A stretch of 64,000 nt of DNA from Methylotenera sp. (GTDB taxonomy: Bacteria; Pseudomonadota; Gammaproteobacteria; Burkholderiales; Methylophilaceae). The position numbers and the translations under genes are program-made. This document shows positions 26,865 to 37,700 of this stretch, piece by piece. Each line of letters begins with the position of its first letter. Position 1 is the stretch's first letter. The stretch spans positions 434,001-498,000 of the forward strand of contig JABFRQ010000005.1 of the NCBI GenBank assembly GCA_013141075.1. Direction: 5' to 3'. Below the pieces are notes generated by a model, which did no database searches, was not told the DNA's origin, and saw nothing but the letters and a program-made list of their open reading frames with translations.

Positions 26865-29168
26865 TTACTCTTGCGGTATTGAAGTTAATTGATTTCTCAG
26901 ACTCTTTGCCACTGTGACCATATTTTCAAGTGCTTGCTTTGTTTCATCCCAACCACGGGTTTTTAGGCCACAATCAGGGTTAATCCAAAGTCGCTCAACA
27001 GGGATGACCTCTATTGCACGTCTGACCAGTTTTTCCATAGCCTCAACCGTTGGCACACGTGGTGAGTGAATATCATAAACACCAGGGCCAATTTCATTTG
27101 GGTATGAGAATTCGCCAAAAGCATCTAACAACTCCATCGCTGAACGTGAGGTTTCAATGGTAATCACGTCCGCATCCATGGCGGCAATGGCTGGCAAAAT
27201 ATCGTTAAACTCCGCATAGCACATATGCGTGTGAATCTGCGTGTCATCATGCGCCACGCTGGCGCTCAGTTTGAATGCACGTACCGCCCAAGCCAGATAT
27301 TGTATCCAAGCAGTCTTTTGCAATGGCAAACCTTCACGCAGTGCTGGTTCATCAATTTGAATAATGGCAATACCAGCTTTTTGCAAATCATCCACTTCAT
27401 CGCGTATGGCTAATGCCAATTGCAATGCCGTAGCTTCACGAGATTGATCATCACGCACAAACGACCATTGCAACATGGTGATCGGACCTGTCAGCATGCC
27501 TTTCACAGGTTTGTTAGAAAGGGATTGTGCAAATTGTGCTGTGGCTACCGTCATCGGTTGAGGTCTATAAACATCACCATAAATGACGGGTGGTTTAACG
27601 CACCGTGAACCATAACTCTGCACCCAGCCATTTTCGGTAAATGCATAGCCTGCTAATTGCTCTCCAAAGAACTCCACCATGTCATTGCGCTCGGCCTCGC
27701 CATGCACAAGCACATCTAGACCTAATATTTCTTGTTCACGAATCGCATACTCAATATGCGACTCCATATCAGCATCATACTTTTGTTGACTAATAGCACC
27801 TTTTTTTAATGCGGCACGGCTCGCGCGAATATCAGGTGTTTGCGGGAAAGAACCTATGGTTGTGGTTGGCAATAGCGGTAAATTTAAACGTGCTTTTTGT
27901 GCAATTTGACGCACTGGAAATGGACTGCGCCTATTTTCATTCACTGTGTTTAATAGGGCAATTCGAGCCTTAACACTGGCTGAATGAACTCGACCAGAAT
28001 TGTTGCGTGAAACAAGCACAGCCCGTGAAATCGCTAACTCATCTGCTACCGACTCAATACCATGATTCAATGCGTTAGTAATCACGCTAAGCTCAGTTAA
28101 CTTCTCATCAGCAAAGGCTAACCAAGACTTAATTTCAGCATCCAGTTTAACTTCATGTGCCAAAGTGACAGGCGTATGTAGTAGTGAGCAGCTAGGCGCC
28201 ACCCACAAACGTTCACCTAACCTTTGCACCCAAGGCGCTAATAATGCTAGCGTTTTGTCTAAATCATTGCGCCAAATGTTACGACCATCAATCACTCCTG
28301 CGGATAACACCCAATGGCTAGGAATGGCATTGATCCACGGCCCCAATTGTTCTGGCGCACGCACTAAGTCAATATGAATGCCATCTACAGGCAAGCGCGT
28401 TATGAAAGCCTGGTAACGCGAAACGTTAGCAAAGTAAGTCGTGAGCAATAGTTTCGGGCGCGATGTTCTAAACCAGGCATAAGCGCGCTCAAAAGCTTTT
28501 AACCAAACATCGTCTAAGTCCAATGCAAAAATAGGCTCATCAATTTGTAGCCATTCGATTTTTCTAGCGTGAAGCTCTTGTAGCAAATACGCATACTGCT
28601 GAACCAAGCTATCCAATAAATCTAGCTTGTTAATGTCACGTGCTTTACTCAAATATAAAAAGCTCACAGGCCCTAGTAATACTGGTTTCACATTCGAACT
28701 TAACTTTTGTGCTTCATCTAGCTGCGTCAGATAATCATGTGCGTTAATCGAGAACTGCGTATCGGCATTGAGTTCAGGTACGATGTAGTGATAGTTAGTG
28801 TCTAGCCACTTAGTCATTTCCATCGCAGGTTGCTCAATATTGCCGCGTGCAAGTGCAAAGTAAGCGTTTTCTGGGGATATATTTTTTGCACCGAAAGGTG
28901 TTTTGCCAAAACGCTTGGGTGATGCGCCAAACAACACAGTGTGATCCAATACGTGGTCGTATAAAGAAAAATCGTTACTGGTAACAAAGCTCAGGCCAGC
29001 CGCCTGTTGCTTTTTCCAATGCTCAGCACGTAAGGTTTGTGCTGTTTTCTGTAAAAAATCGGGCGACGATTCACCGCGCCAAAAAGATTCTAGTGCAAAT
29101 TTTAGCTCGCGTTTTTCGCCCACGCGCGGGTAGCCTAAAATGTGGGCTTTTATTGGTTGTTGTGCCAT
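26865..29168 (-). CDS. metE: Cobalamin-independent methionine synthase MetE
   Basis: 767 residues; transfers the methyl group from 5-methyl-tetrahydropteroyl-polyglutamate to homocysteine using zinc, without B12. N-terminal half starts AHILGYPRVGEKRELKFALESFW; C-terminal barrel has LPLLPTTTIGSFPQT, the zinc ligands in HTHMCYAEFND (His, Cys) and NPDCGLKTRGW (Cys), and VLVHGEAERNDMVEFFGE. Full length and intact. Divergent from metR with a MetR palindrome between. It adds to nrdAB as a second B12-sparing enzyme; unlike nrdAB it has no riboswitch of its own. Confidence 0.97.
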   Translation of the reverse strand: MAQQPIKAHILGYPRVGEKRELKFALESFWRGESSPDFLQKTAQTLRAEHWKKQQAAGLSFVTSNDFSLYDHVLDHTVLFGASPKRFGKTPFGAKNISPENAYFALARGNIEQPAMEMTKWLDTNYHYIVPELNADTQFSINAHDYLTQLDEAQKLSSNVKPVLLGPVSFLYLSKARDINKLDLLDSLVQQYAYLLQELHARKIEWLQIDEPIFALDLDDVWLKAFERAYAWFRTSRPKLLLTTYFANVSRYQAFITRLPVDGIHIDLVRAPEQLGPWINAIPSHWVLSAGVIDGRNIWRNDLDKTLALLAPWVQRLGERLWVAPSCSLLHTPVTLAHEVKLDAEIKSWLAFADEKLTELSVITNALNHGIESVADELAISRAVLVSRNNSGRVHSASVKARIALLNTVNENRRSPFPVRQIAQKARLNLPLLPTTTIGSFPQTPDIRASRAALKKGAISQQKYDADMESHIEYAIREQEILGLDVLVHGEAERNDMVEFFGEQLAGYAFTENGWVQSYGSRCVKPPVIYGDVYRPQPMTVATAQFAQSLSNKPVKGMLTGPITMLQWSFVRDDQSREATALQLALAIRDEVDDLQKAGIAIIQIDEPALREGLPLQKTAWIQYLAWAVRAFKLSASVAHDDTQIHTHMCYAEFNDILPAIAAMDADVITIETSRSAMELLDAFGEFSYPNEIGPGVYDIHSPRVPTVEAMEKLVRRAIEVIPVERLWINPDCGLKTRGWDETKQALENMVTVAKSLRNQLTSIPQE

Positions 29169-29239
29169 TTTCTATTCTCATCTCAAAGTAAGGCGTGCAT
29201 TTTGTGACGATAAAATAATTTAATAAAGCGAAAGTTTTT

Positions 29240-29268
29240 GTGATAAATTTGAATTAAATTCATATCAC
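29240..29268. promoter_or_regulatory. MetR operator between metE and metR
   Basis: A TGAA-N5-TTCA site (29250-29262), the established MetR recognition form, embedded in a longer palindrome whose outer arms are GTGATA and TATCAC. It lies between the metE and metR starts, so it can serve activation of metE and autoregulation of metR, with homocysteine as co-inducer. Confidence 0.85.
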
Positions 29269-29288
29269 ATTACAAAGCTGAATAATCC

Positions 29289-30200
29289 ATGATTGAAATA
29301 CGCCATCTAAAATCACTCAAAGCCATTGCTGAAACAGGCAAGTTAGGCTTAGCTGCCGAACGTGTCTTTCTAACGCAATCAGCACTGTCTCACCAAATAC
29401 GTGCATTAGAAACGCACTATGAAATAACGCTATTTAAGCGCAATGCACAGGGCTTGCGCTTTACCCCAGCAGGGCAACGACTGCTAGATTTGGCTAATGA
29501 GTTATTACCACTCATTGAAAAATCTGAGCGCGACTTAATTCGTTTGAAAAGTGATCAATCAGGTGAGCTTAGAATTGTTTTAGAGTGCCACACCTGTTTT
29601 GACTGGCTAACGCCTGTGATGGATGCCTTTCGGCGTGCTTGGCCAGAGGTTGAAATTGATTTAGTGGCAGGTTTCCATAGCGACCCTTGGCATCTATTAA
29701 ATGAAGGCAAGGCGGATTTAGTGATCGGCGGCTTACCTGAAAAAATACGTGACTTACAATATCAACCATTATTCAAATTTGAAATAATGGCCGTTTTGCC
29801 ACCAGATCACAGCAAGCGCAATAAAGCACGGTTTTTAGCGGAAGATTTTAGTGATGAAACGTTGATTACTTATCCCGTTCCTGAAGAGCGCATCGACATC
29901 ATTCGTAATGTGCTAAAGCCAGCCAACATTGTGTTTGAAAGACGCGCGGCAGAACTCACAGTTGCCATTATGCAACTCGTTGCCAGCCGTCGTGGTGTCG
30001 CCGCGCTACCCAGTTGGGGCATTCAAAGCTATGTAGATCATGAATATGTGATTGTGAAACCAATCGGCACAAAGGGATTATGGTCTGAATTGTACGCGAC
30101 AGGTACGCAAGACATGATGACAAAACCCTATGCACAAGATTTATTACGAATTATTAAAGAGGTCTGCGCGAATAGTTTAGCTGGGATTAAATTGCTTTAA
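29289..30200 (+). CDS. metR: LysR-type activator MetR
   Basis: 303 residues. N-terminal winged HTH IEIRHLKSLKAIAETGKLGLAAERVFLTQSALSHQIRALE; substrate domain with LRIVLECHTCFDWLTPVMDAFR and IDLVAGFHSDPWHLLNEGKADLVIGGLP, typical of the homocysteine-sensing MetR. Divergent from metE, its expected target. The last ~64 bases of the coding sequence have a diverged relic copy at 43562-43625, beyond the TonB receptor gene. Confidence 0.95.
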   Translation: MIEIRHLKSLKAIAETGKLGLAAERVFLTQSALSHQIRALETHYEITLFKRNAQGLRFTPAGQRLLDLANELLPLIEKSERDLIRLKSDQSGELRIVLECHTCFDWLTPVMDAFRRAWPEVEIDLVAGFHSDPWHLLNEGKADLVIGGLPEKIRDLQYQPLFKFEIMAVLPPDHSKRNKARFLAEDFSDETLITYPVPEERIDIIRNVLKPANIVFERRAAELTVAIMQLVASRRGVAALPSWGIQSYVDHEYVIVKPIGTKGLWSELYATGTQDMMTKPYAQDLLRIIKEVCANSLAGIKLL

Positions 30201-30269
30201 TATTGTTGAAAATGTATTCACTAAATAATGTAATATTTTCATTTGCTTAACTAGTTCGGAACTTTTAGT

Positions 30270-31895
30270 ATGACCAATACCTACGACGCAGTCATTATTG
30301 GTGGCGGCCACAATGGTTTAGCCTGCGCAGCCTATTTAGGGCGTGCTGGCTATCGCGTCAAAGTACTGGAGGCGAGAAGTGTCATTGGTGGTGCTGCAGT
30401 CACCGAGGAATTTCATCCTGGCTTTCGTAACTCAAGCTGTTCTTACGGGGTGAGTATGCTACATCCGCAAATTCAGCGTGACCTTGAATTGGCGCGACAT
30501 GGCCTTAAAATCGTTCGTTTGAAACAAGACATCACAGTGCCAACCGAAGACGGACGTTATTTAACCATCGGTGAAAACCATGATGAAATGGTCGCGCAAC
30601 TAAATAATCTAGCGGCTGGCGATGGTGAAGCTTATGTGGAGTTTGAAGCGCTTTTAACTGAAGTGACAGATGTATTGCGCGGTATTGCCTTACAAACGCC
30701 GCCAAACCTAGCTGGAGGTTGGAAATCACTACTTGATTTAGCCAGACAAGGCGCCTCAACAAGGCACTTGAGCCGCGCAGCAAAAAGCTTCTTTGCTGAA
30801 CTAATGACCAGTAGTGTGGGACATTTACTCGATAAATGGTTTAAGGGCGACGCCATTAAAGGCGAGTTTGGCTACCACGGTAGTGTGGGCAACTTTCAAT
30901 CGCCTTATACACCAGGCACAGCATATGTGTTGCTCCATCATGTGTTTGGGGAAGCAACGGGTGTAAAGGGCGCATGGGGACATGCTATTGGCGGCATGGG
31001 AGCTATTTCAGAGGCGATTGCCCGCGATGCAGTTGAGCATGGTGCCAGCATAGAAACGGATGCGCGCGTGGCCGAAGTTATTTCCAAAGATAAGAGCGCT
31101 TGTGGCGAGGTGTTAACTGATGGTCGTCGCATCATGGCCAAAACAGTCATTTCTAACGCGCATCCACGTATTTTATTTGATCAATTAATTGACCCTGCAT
31201 TACTTCCCGCACCATTTAAGCGAGAAATTGCGGGTTATCGTTCCGGATCTGGCACACTCAGAATGAATGTCGCGCTATCAGAATTGCCCAATTTCACTTG
31301 TTTACCTGGCAAAAATTTACAGTTGCACCATCAAGGCAGTATTTCAATTTGTCCTTCATTAAGTTATTTGCAAAAAGCCTATGATCAGGCTTATAGCGAG
31401 GGTTACGCACAACGTCCAGCCATCGAAATGTGGATTTCGTCCACGCTAGACAGCACCTTGGCACCCGAAGGTAAGCATGTGGCAAGTCTGTTCTGCCAAC
31501 ATTTCAACCCCAATCTGCCAAATGAAAAGTCATGGGATGATGAAAGGGAAGTGGCCGCAGACAGAGTGATTGCGACCATGACAGAATTTGCGCCTAATTT
31601 TCGCAATGCAATTCTTGGTCAGCGCATACTTTCGCCTTTGGATTTGGAACGGGAATTTAATCTGGTGGGCGGTGATATTTTTCACGGCTCGTTACACCTT
31701 GATCAGATGTATTCAATGCGTCCAGTGGCGGGTTATTCGGATTACCGTACGCCAATCTCAGGATTGTATATGTGTGGCTCTGGTACGCACACTGGTGGAG
31801 GCGTGTCAGGTATTCCAGGTCGCAATGCAGCGCGCGAGATAATCAACGATTTTAAATCTCGCAAACTATCAGGCATGCTTGGTCTAGGTAGGTAG
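30270..31895 (+). CDS. CrtI/PYROXD2-like FAD-dependent oxidoreductase
   Basis: 541 residues. The N-terminus YDAVIIGGGHNGLACAAYLGRAGYRVKVLEARSVIGGAAVTEE is a Rossmann dinucleotide (FAD) motif with the phytoene-desaturase-like continuation. The C-terminus (GGDIFHGSLHLDQMYSMRPVAGYSDYRTPISGLYMCGSGTHTGGGVSGIPGRNAAREI) is the second FAD-binding motif of the family. No carotenoid genes are nearby, and the architecture is closer to the general NAD(P)/FAD oxidoreductase (PYROXD2/COG1233) branch than to true CrtI. Substrate unknown. It follows metR after 69 bases in the same direction. Confidence 0.8.
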   Translation: MTNTYDAVIIGGGHNGLACAAYLGRAGYRVKVLEARSVIGGAAVTEEFHPGFRNSSCSYGVSMLHPQIQRDLELARHGLKIVRLKQDITVPTEDGRYLTIGENHDEMVAQLNNLAAGDGEAYVEFEALLTEVTDVLRGIALQTPPNLAGGWKSLLDLARQGASTRHLSRAAKSFFAELMTSSVGHLLDKWFKGDAIKGEFGYHGSVGNFQSPYTPGTAYVLLHHVFGEATGVKGAWGHAIGGMGAISEAIARDAVEHGASIETDARVAEVISKDKSACGEVLTDGRRIMAKTVISNAHPRILFDQLIDPALLPAPFKREIAGYRSGSGTLRMNVALSELPNFTCLPGKNLQLHHQGSISICPSLSYLQKAYDQAYSEGYAQRPAIEMWISSTLDSTLAPEGKHVASLFCQHFNPNLPNEKSWDDEREVAADRVIATMTEFAPNFRNAILGQRILSPLDLEREFNLVGGDIFHGSLHLDQMYSMRPVAGYSDYRTPISGLYMCGSGTHTGGGVSGIPGRNAAREIINDFKSRKLSGMLGLGR

Positions 31896-31977
31896 TGGTG
31901 TAATCTGACGGTTGACACTACTGTTGATGCTACTACTTATCATATGTAAATTAGTATGTTAGCAAATCGGAATTTGT

Positions 31978-32529
31978 TTACATTGGAGGCTTAGCTAATT
32001 TTCTTTGCAAGGTTCTTCGATGCATATTAAGGACACGTGCAGTCGCAGAAATGTTTCCTTTTTGCTCTTGTAAAATGCGCTGGATATGTTCCCATTCCAT
32101 ACGGTCAACTGAGAGAGGGTTAGTAGAAACCGCAACCTCAGTATTGCCCGATTGCTTTTCGAAGGCACGTACAATCTCATCAGCATCTACAGGTTTAGCT
32201 AGATAATGCGTTGCACCTAATTTAATGGCCTCCACAGCTGTAGCGACGCTTGCATAACCTGTTAGCATGACAATGCGTGTACCTGCGTTAAGGCTTGCCA
32301 ATTGTCTAACCAAAACTAAGCCAGAGTTACCAGACATTTTTAAATCTATTACCGCCAATTCTGGTGGATTGTTTTTAGCAAGTTCAAAAGCACTTTCTGC
32401 ACTATTAGCCAATGAAACCAAGAACCCACGTTTACGCATGGCTGGTGCAAGGGCATTTAGAAAATCTTTGTCGTCATCAACCAATAACAAGCTAGGTTTT
32501 TCATCGCAGTTATTTTCAACTGTATTCAT
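31978..32529 (-). CDS. regA: RegA/PrrA/ActR-type redox response regulator
   Basis: About 183 residues from the likely start at 32529 (MNTVENNCDEKP); an ATG at 32538 is also possible, and a longer frame to 32589 lacks support. Receiver domain: LLVDDDKDFLNAL with acidic pocket, VIDLKMSGNSGLVLV with the phospho-Asp, MLTGYAS, and Lys in YLAKPVDADE. The C-terminal Fis-type HTH GNISATARVLNMHRRTLQRKLAKPP is the RegA family hallmark. Its usual sensor kinase RegB/PrrB is not in the window. Downstream of TonB2 and about 110 bases away in the same direction. Confidence 0.88.
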   Translation of the reverse strand: MNTVENNCDEKPSLLLVDDDKDFLNALAPAMRKRGFLVSLANSAESAFELAKNNPPELAVIDLKMSGNSGLVLVRQLASLNAGTRIVMLTGYASVATAVEAIKLGATHYLAKPVDADEIVRAFEKQSGNTEVAVSTNPLSVDRMEWEHIQRILQEQKGNISATARVLNMHRRTLQRKLAKPPM

Positions 32530-32641
32530 AGTACTCATTTGGAAATTCGCAAATTTTTTAAGTAGCAAATAGATAATATAGGTAGACACTTCTTGCGTTC
32601 CGCCAGCACCAGCGAAACACCCATAGTCCCCTAAAACATAT

Positions 32642-34741
32642 CTACCACCGACCCTCTAATGTAACCATTAAACTGCGATACCCGTTTTCTTCAGTATTAA
32701 GTTTCCAATCATTAACACCTGAAGTAAAAGTATTTTGATTGCGAGTGTCCGCTGCCAGCAGATTTTGACCTGCCACGCGCAAATTATATTTTGGGTTAAT
32801 TTTATAGAGCCAAAAAGCGTCTATCAGCGCGCGAGATTCATTGTAGGCATGTTGTTCATTGGGAATGTTAGTATTGCTGCGCCCAGAAAGCTGCAATGAA
32901 ACACCATAACTAGATTGCAATTTAGGCAGGCTTTGATCTAAACCCATTGAAAAAATATAGCGCGGCGTATCACGCGCCATGCGCTGTATGCCAAGTCGCA
33001 CATCATCAACTTCAGCACGTGGTAAAGTGAGGTGCGATTTTATAGTAGCGCCTGTCCAGCCAAAATTATCCATGCGCACTTTACCGTCTAGCTCAACACC
33101 GTAATGCAAAGCATCGCCTTCGTTATAGGGTCTGTCCACCCAGCGCACGCCTTCTTGCTGCACGCGACGCTCTGTAAAGTTGCTAGTTGAACGCACATAA
33201 ACATTTACACCGATCACGCCTGCCTTTTCTGGCAAATAATGCTCGGCGACTGCTTCAAAATTCACGCTACGTTCAGGTTTTAAATCTGGATTTCCGCGTT
33301 TATCAGCTTCTGTAGGTGTGTTGACTACAATACTACGTACCGTGGCATTGCTAATTTCATTTAATTTTGGCATTTTCATGCCAGCACCTAACGATGTGCG
33401 CATGACCCATTGTTCAGTAGGTTGCCAGCGTACTGCAATAGATGGCAATAATGCAGCTTGGCGTTGTGAAACCGTATCAGCCTCTAAGCGCATATTTTCA
33501 AAGCGCAAACCTGTAGTGAGCGTTACTTTATCTTCTGGCGTCCAATCATCTTGTATCCAAAGAATTTCATCGCGAGAAGAAGCTGAATAGTCACCTTGCT
33601 GTGCAAATCCACCTTGGTACACTTGCGCATCGTCGCGCATGACTTTAACGTACTCTGCGCCAACTGAAACCAAATGCTCACCAAATGGTTTGTCTAGACG
33701 CATTGCCGAATTAAACTCTCTATCATGACTGTTGGTCGTTTCGTTATTGGTGGTCAGCACACCAAACGCATCGCGCGAGTTGCGAACCAAATCAGAAGTT
33801 CGGCGGCCATCAGTAAACGCCGTGCGCGCAGTCAATTTGGTGTCTGCAAAGTGCTTTTCGCCCTCTACACGTAAACGTAGCGTTCTGCTAAAACCATCTT
33901 CAGAAGTATCTCTATCACCGTTGTAAGTTAATGTTGGGCTTGTAGCTGGGTTAGCCGCACTTAACATGGTGGTGCTCTTGCGATCTACTGGGCCAAAAAA
34001 AATCATCGGCGATAATGTCAAGCTATCTTGACCTGATTTCCAAGTCAGCTTAGGTGAAAATGCATGATGACCTAATTTAGTTTTGCCGTTTGTTTGCTCT
34101 TGCTCCCACAAGGTAGGGTCACCAGCTACAGAATCTTGTTTATTTAAGCGATTTTCAAAAGGAGAATTATTAAAAATTAAGCTTATAGGTAAAGACCAGC
34201 CAAAATTACCAGCGCCGCCATTTTCAGTCCAAGATAATAGCTCACCCACTTGGTCACCACGCAAGCCCAGCCCTGCTCTAACCTCAGTGGAGCGCTTAGG
34301 AATCGCCTTTTTCATCACCAAATTCACGGTAATGGCAGAGGCTCCGCCATACTCAGCCGACGAACCGCGCAAGATTTCTACACGCTCAAGTTCGCCTGAA
34401 GGCAAGCGCCCCATTGCCCCCATCACCACTTGTGATGATTGACGTTCACCATCAATGAGAATCTGTACAGAATCGCGAGACATGCCACGCGCTCTTTGAC
34501 TATCGCCTTTTATTTCAACTCCAGGAAGCTTACCCAACACATCACCTACCGTCATTACGCTCATGTTATCAATCTCTTTACGATCAATAATCACTTTTTG
34601 CGTGGCAGCATCACGGCGCATTGATAAATCATTGCGCTCACCCGTTACGGTAATTGTATCGAGTTTAATGGCTGTTTCTTCAGCGTTCACCAAAGTGACT
34701 GTTGAAACAAATAAACATACACCTAACAAATATTTCATCAA
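32642..34741 (-). CDS. TonB-dependent outer-membrane receptor 2
   Basis: 699 residues. Signal peptide MMKYLLGVCLFVSTVTLVNAEE; TonB box region IKLDTITVTGERN; plug domain (MTVGDVLGKLPGVEIKGDSQRARGMSRDSVQILIDGERQSSQ...LERVEILRGSSAEYGG); beta-barrel ending in a C-terminal aromatic, MVTLEGRW. The ligand cannot be told from sequence, but the start lies 14 bases from the CobN-like gene stop, which favours a metal-tetrapyrrole or metal complex as the cargo. Same operon as cobN-like, DUF2149 and ExbB-like genes. Confidence 0.9.
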   Translation of the reverse strand: MMKYLLGVCLFVSTVTLVNAEETAIKLDTITVTGERNDLSMRRDAATQKVIIDRKEIDNMSVMTVGDVLGKLPGVEIKGDSQRARGMSRDSVQILIDGERQSSQVVMGAMGRLPSGELERVEILRGSSAEYGGASAITVNLVMKKAIPKRSTEVRAGLGLRGDQVGELLSWTENGGAGNFGWSLPISLIFNNSPFENRLNKQDSVAGDPTLWEQEQTNGKTKLGHHAFSPKLTWKSGQDSLTLSPMIFFGPVDRKSTTMLSAANPATSPTLTYNGDRDTSEDGFSRTLRLRVEGEKHFADTKLTARTAFTDGRRTSDLVRNSRDAFGVLTTNNETTNSHDREFNSAMRLDKPFGEHLVSVGAEYVKVMRDDAQVYQGGFAQQGDYSASSRDEILWIQDDWTPEDKVTLTTGLRFENMRLEADTVSQRQAALLPSIAVRWQPTEQWVMRTSLGAGMKMPKLNEISNATVRSIVVNTPTEADKRGNPDLKPERSVNFEAVAEHYLPEKAGVIGVNVYVRSTSNFTERRVQQEGVRWVDRPYNEGDALHYGVELDGKVRMDNFGWTGATIKSHLTLPRAEVDDVRLGIQRMARDTPRYIFSMGLDQSLPKLQSSYGVSLQLSGRSNTNIPNEQHAYNESRALIDAFWLYKINPKYNLRVAGQNLLAADTRNQNTFTSGVNDWKLNTEENGYRSLMVTLEGRW

Positions 34742-34755
34742 TTACCCTTAAATTT

Positions 34756-37700
34756 TTAGCTTTGTTTCCGCCGTACAAAAATACCAGCCCCTAACAGCCC
34801 AGCAAATGTAAGCCATAACCAAGCAGGTGCGGCAGCCAGCAACTGCTGGCTTAAGTTATTTTTTTGCTCTTTCATTTCATAACCATCCACTTGCTGTACT
34901 TTATCCAATGGCTCAGGCTCGGCTTTTTTAGGCTTGTTCGCTTGCATATTTTGAGGTTTAACCGCTGCCTTGCTTGGCTGTGATTGAGCTTTAACTTGAC
35001 TTGCCGCGTTCATCTGCTTAGCAGTTTGTCCGATTTTAGCTTGGTTGCTGCTGGTTTGATTGTTCACCTGTACTTGTGTTGATTGCATACCAACAAGTGG
35101 TGCTGGAAATTTTACAGCAGCCTCACCTATTTTTCTATCTTGATCTTGAGCAAGTTTAGTAATGGCAGCACTAGAGCAAGTGTCAATATCGCACGCCACA
35201 CCTGCTTCGGCAATCACTTCCATATTGGCTTTTTCTAAAGCAGCTTTGGTGGTCACATCTGCCTTCCAATAGCCTTTGTTAATCGCGGTTAACATACGGT
35301 CTATCATACCTTGGTAAGCCAGCATGTTTTTTGAATCACGAAACTTTTGTTTAATATCTAAGCCATTTCTATCTGCCACATAGGTTTCATACATTTCTTG
35401 CCATTTGGCATCGCCCACTGCCTCTGGGGTAGTGACTTGCCAGCCCCATAAATTTTCAGTCACCATGCCAACAAATCTTGCCCCTGCATAGCCTTCTTTC
35501 ATCATAGATTTAATCCATTCAGGGTTTAGGTAACGCGTGCGCATTTCTGTGCCGATAAATTTTTCTAATGTTTCGTGTTTAGGGTTTTTAGGATTAGAGA
35601 AATTCGCCACCAGCACTTCCGCGTTAGTGCCATTCACCGAGCGTAACGCAATCGCCGAACCGCCTAAATACTGGTAAAAATCATCGTTATCCAGTGCCGC
35701 ATAGGTATTCGTTGAGCGGCTATGAATAGTCGCCTTTACGTCAGTTAAAGCAAGTTTAAATAAATCCACCCCTAGCGAGGCAGGTATTTCCTTACCCGCA
35801 ATCGGCTGTCCATCTTTGCCACTCACATCTAGGCCGCCCCAAAAACCTTGCCCATAAGGATTACCCATGCGATTCAAATACACATCGGCGATTTCTTTTT
35901 CCTCTTTCCAAGTGTTAGACATAGGAATAACTTTATTCAGATTTGTACCATACACCCCCGTAGGGGTGGAAAATACCCGCACCCCAGCTAATCGCCCAGC
36001 TTGTTCTTCAGGCACACCTTTGGCAATTAAAGCAGCACGGGTTTTTTGATAATTGACGGGAATCGGGTTATCTGCTTCTTTGCCTGAGCGCGCCACGGTG
36101 GCCGCATTATCGAGCAGTAGCATCACTGGCCCGAATTGGTCGCGATACATGCCAGAAGGCGTGATTACAACATCGACACGCGGTCGACCCAACTCTTCAC
36201 GGCTAATTAACTCTGCGCCTTTCACCATGCCGCGCTCATCCCAAACAGGCTTAACGCCCATTAAATTCATGATCTCCGCTTCTAACATGCCTTCGTGACG
36301 ATAACTTTCCACGCCCCATAACGTAAAGGTCAGCTTGTCTGGATACTTGCCATGACGTTTGAAATAATCTTCCACCACACCTTTTGCCTGCTTTGCCCCT
36401 GCGGCGTAGGTAGCGGGTGTTGGTAAGCGCGTCGGGTCAAAACCAAACAGGTTGCGTCCTGTCGGCAAGGCATCAGGATTACGAATAGGATCATTACCAC
36501 CACTTGCTGCAATATAACCACCATTGAGTCCGTTGATCAGCGCGTCTAATTCAGCATCGCCACTTCGCGCCAAGCGCGACATGTAATCTGCCTTTTTTGT
36601 AGCACGCTGCTCAGGGGATAGGGTGGTTTCAATACTGAGCATCGCTTCTGCTGTTGTGTCTTGTGCATGTTCGTTGGGCGAAACACCAAAGGTATGTAAA
36701 CCGTATGGGGCATTTGCCTCACCCACTTCTTTGAGGTGGTCTTCAATGTCATTCACTTGCTCGTTGGTGGTAATTTCAGTAAAACCTAAATCTTTCGCCA
36801 CACCCAGTTTGTTGGCAGAGATTGACAAATCGCTCAGTATCGCAGCGGCAGCAGTCGGCCCTTTTTCTGCGGCAACGCGATAATCACTAATCAAGCCCAT
36901 GAGTTTGACCAACTCCATATTTAACACGGCTTTATCAAGCGGCGGCGTGAGGTAGCTGATGAGTGCTGCCATGCCACGACGTTTGGCTTGAATACCCTCA
37001 CCAATGTTGTCAACAATATAGGGGTAAAGTTGTGGCACGCTGCCAACAAAAACCTCACCTGGATCATCCGCCAAGAAGCCAACTTCACGTCCACCATGCC
37101 ATTCATGCGTACCGTGCGTACCCACATGCACCATGGCGTGCGCCTTGTACTCATGTTGCAACCACAGGTAATATGCCATGTATTGATGATGTGGCGGCAT
37201 GTGTACGTCGTGATATAGCTTACTGGCCTCAATACTGCCGATTTTATCTGGTTGCGCACTCAATAATACATTGCCCAATTTTACGGTAGGAAATACAAAA
37301 TAAGCTTTACCCTTAGCATTTTTCCATAACATTGCCTTGGCCTGTTCAGGCTCTCCCCAATAGCTATTCATTGAAGTCCGCAAATTTTCAGGTAACTTAG
37401 CAAACAATTTTTTATAATCATCGACCGCATACAAAGTGGCATGACCACCGCGCACCATGGCTTCTAACGCGCCAGGTGCATGGCCATTCACATTGATGCC
37501 ATTGTTTTGTACCAAGTTAAACAAGGTGTTTTCATCTTTTGCAGTCAGTCCTGTGTTGTAGCCTTCCGCCTTCATGCGCTGCAATATCGTCCATAACGAC
37601 TTTGGCAACACGTTTAAATAAGAAGCCCCTACATTTTCTTTGCCAGGTGGGTAGTTGTAGTAAATCAACGCCACGCGCTTGTTCTTATTTGCCACGCGCT

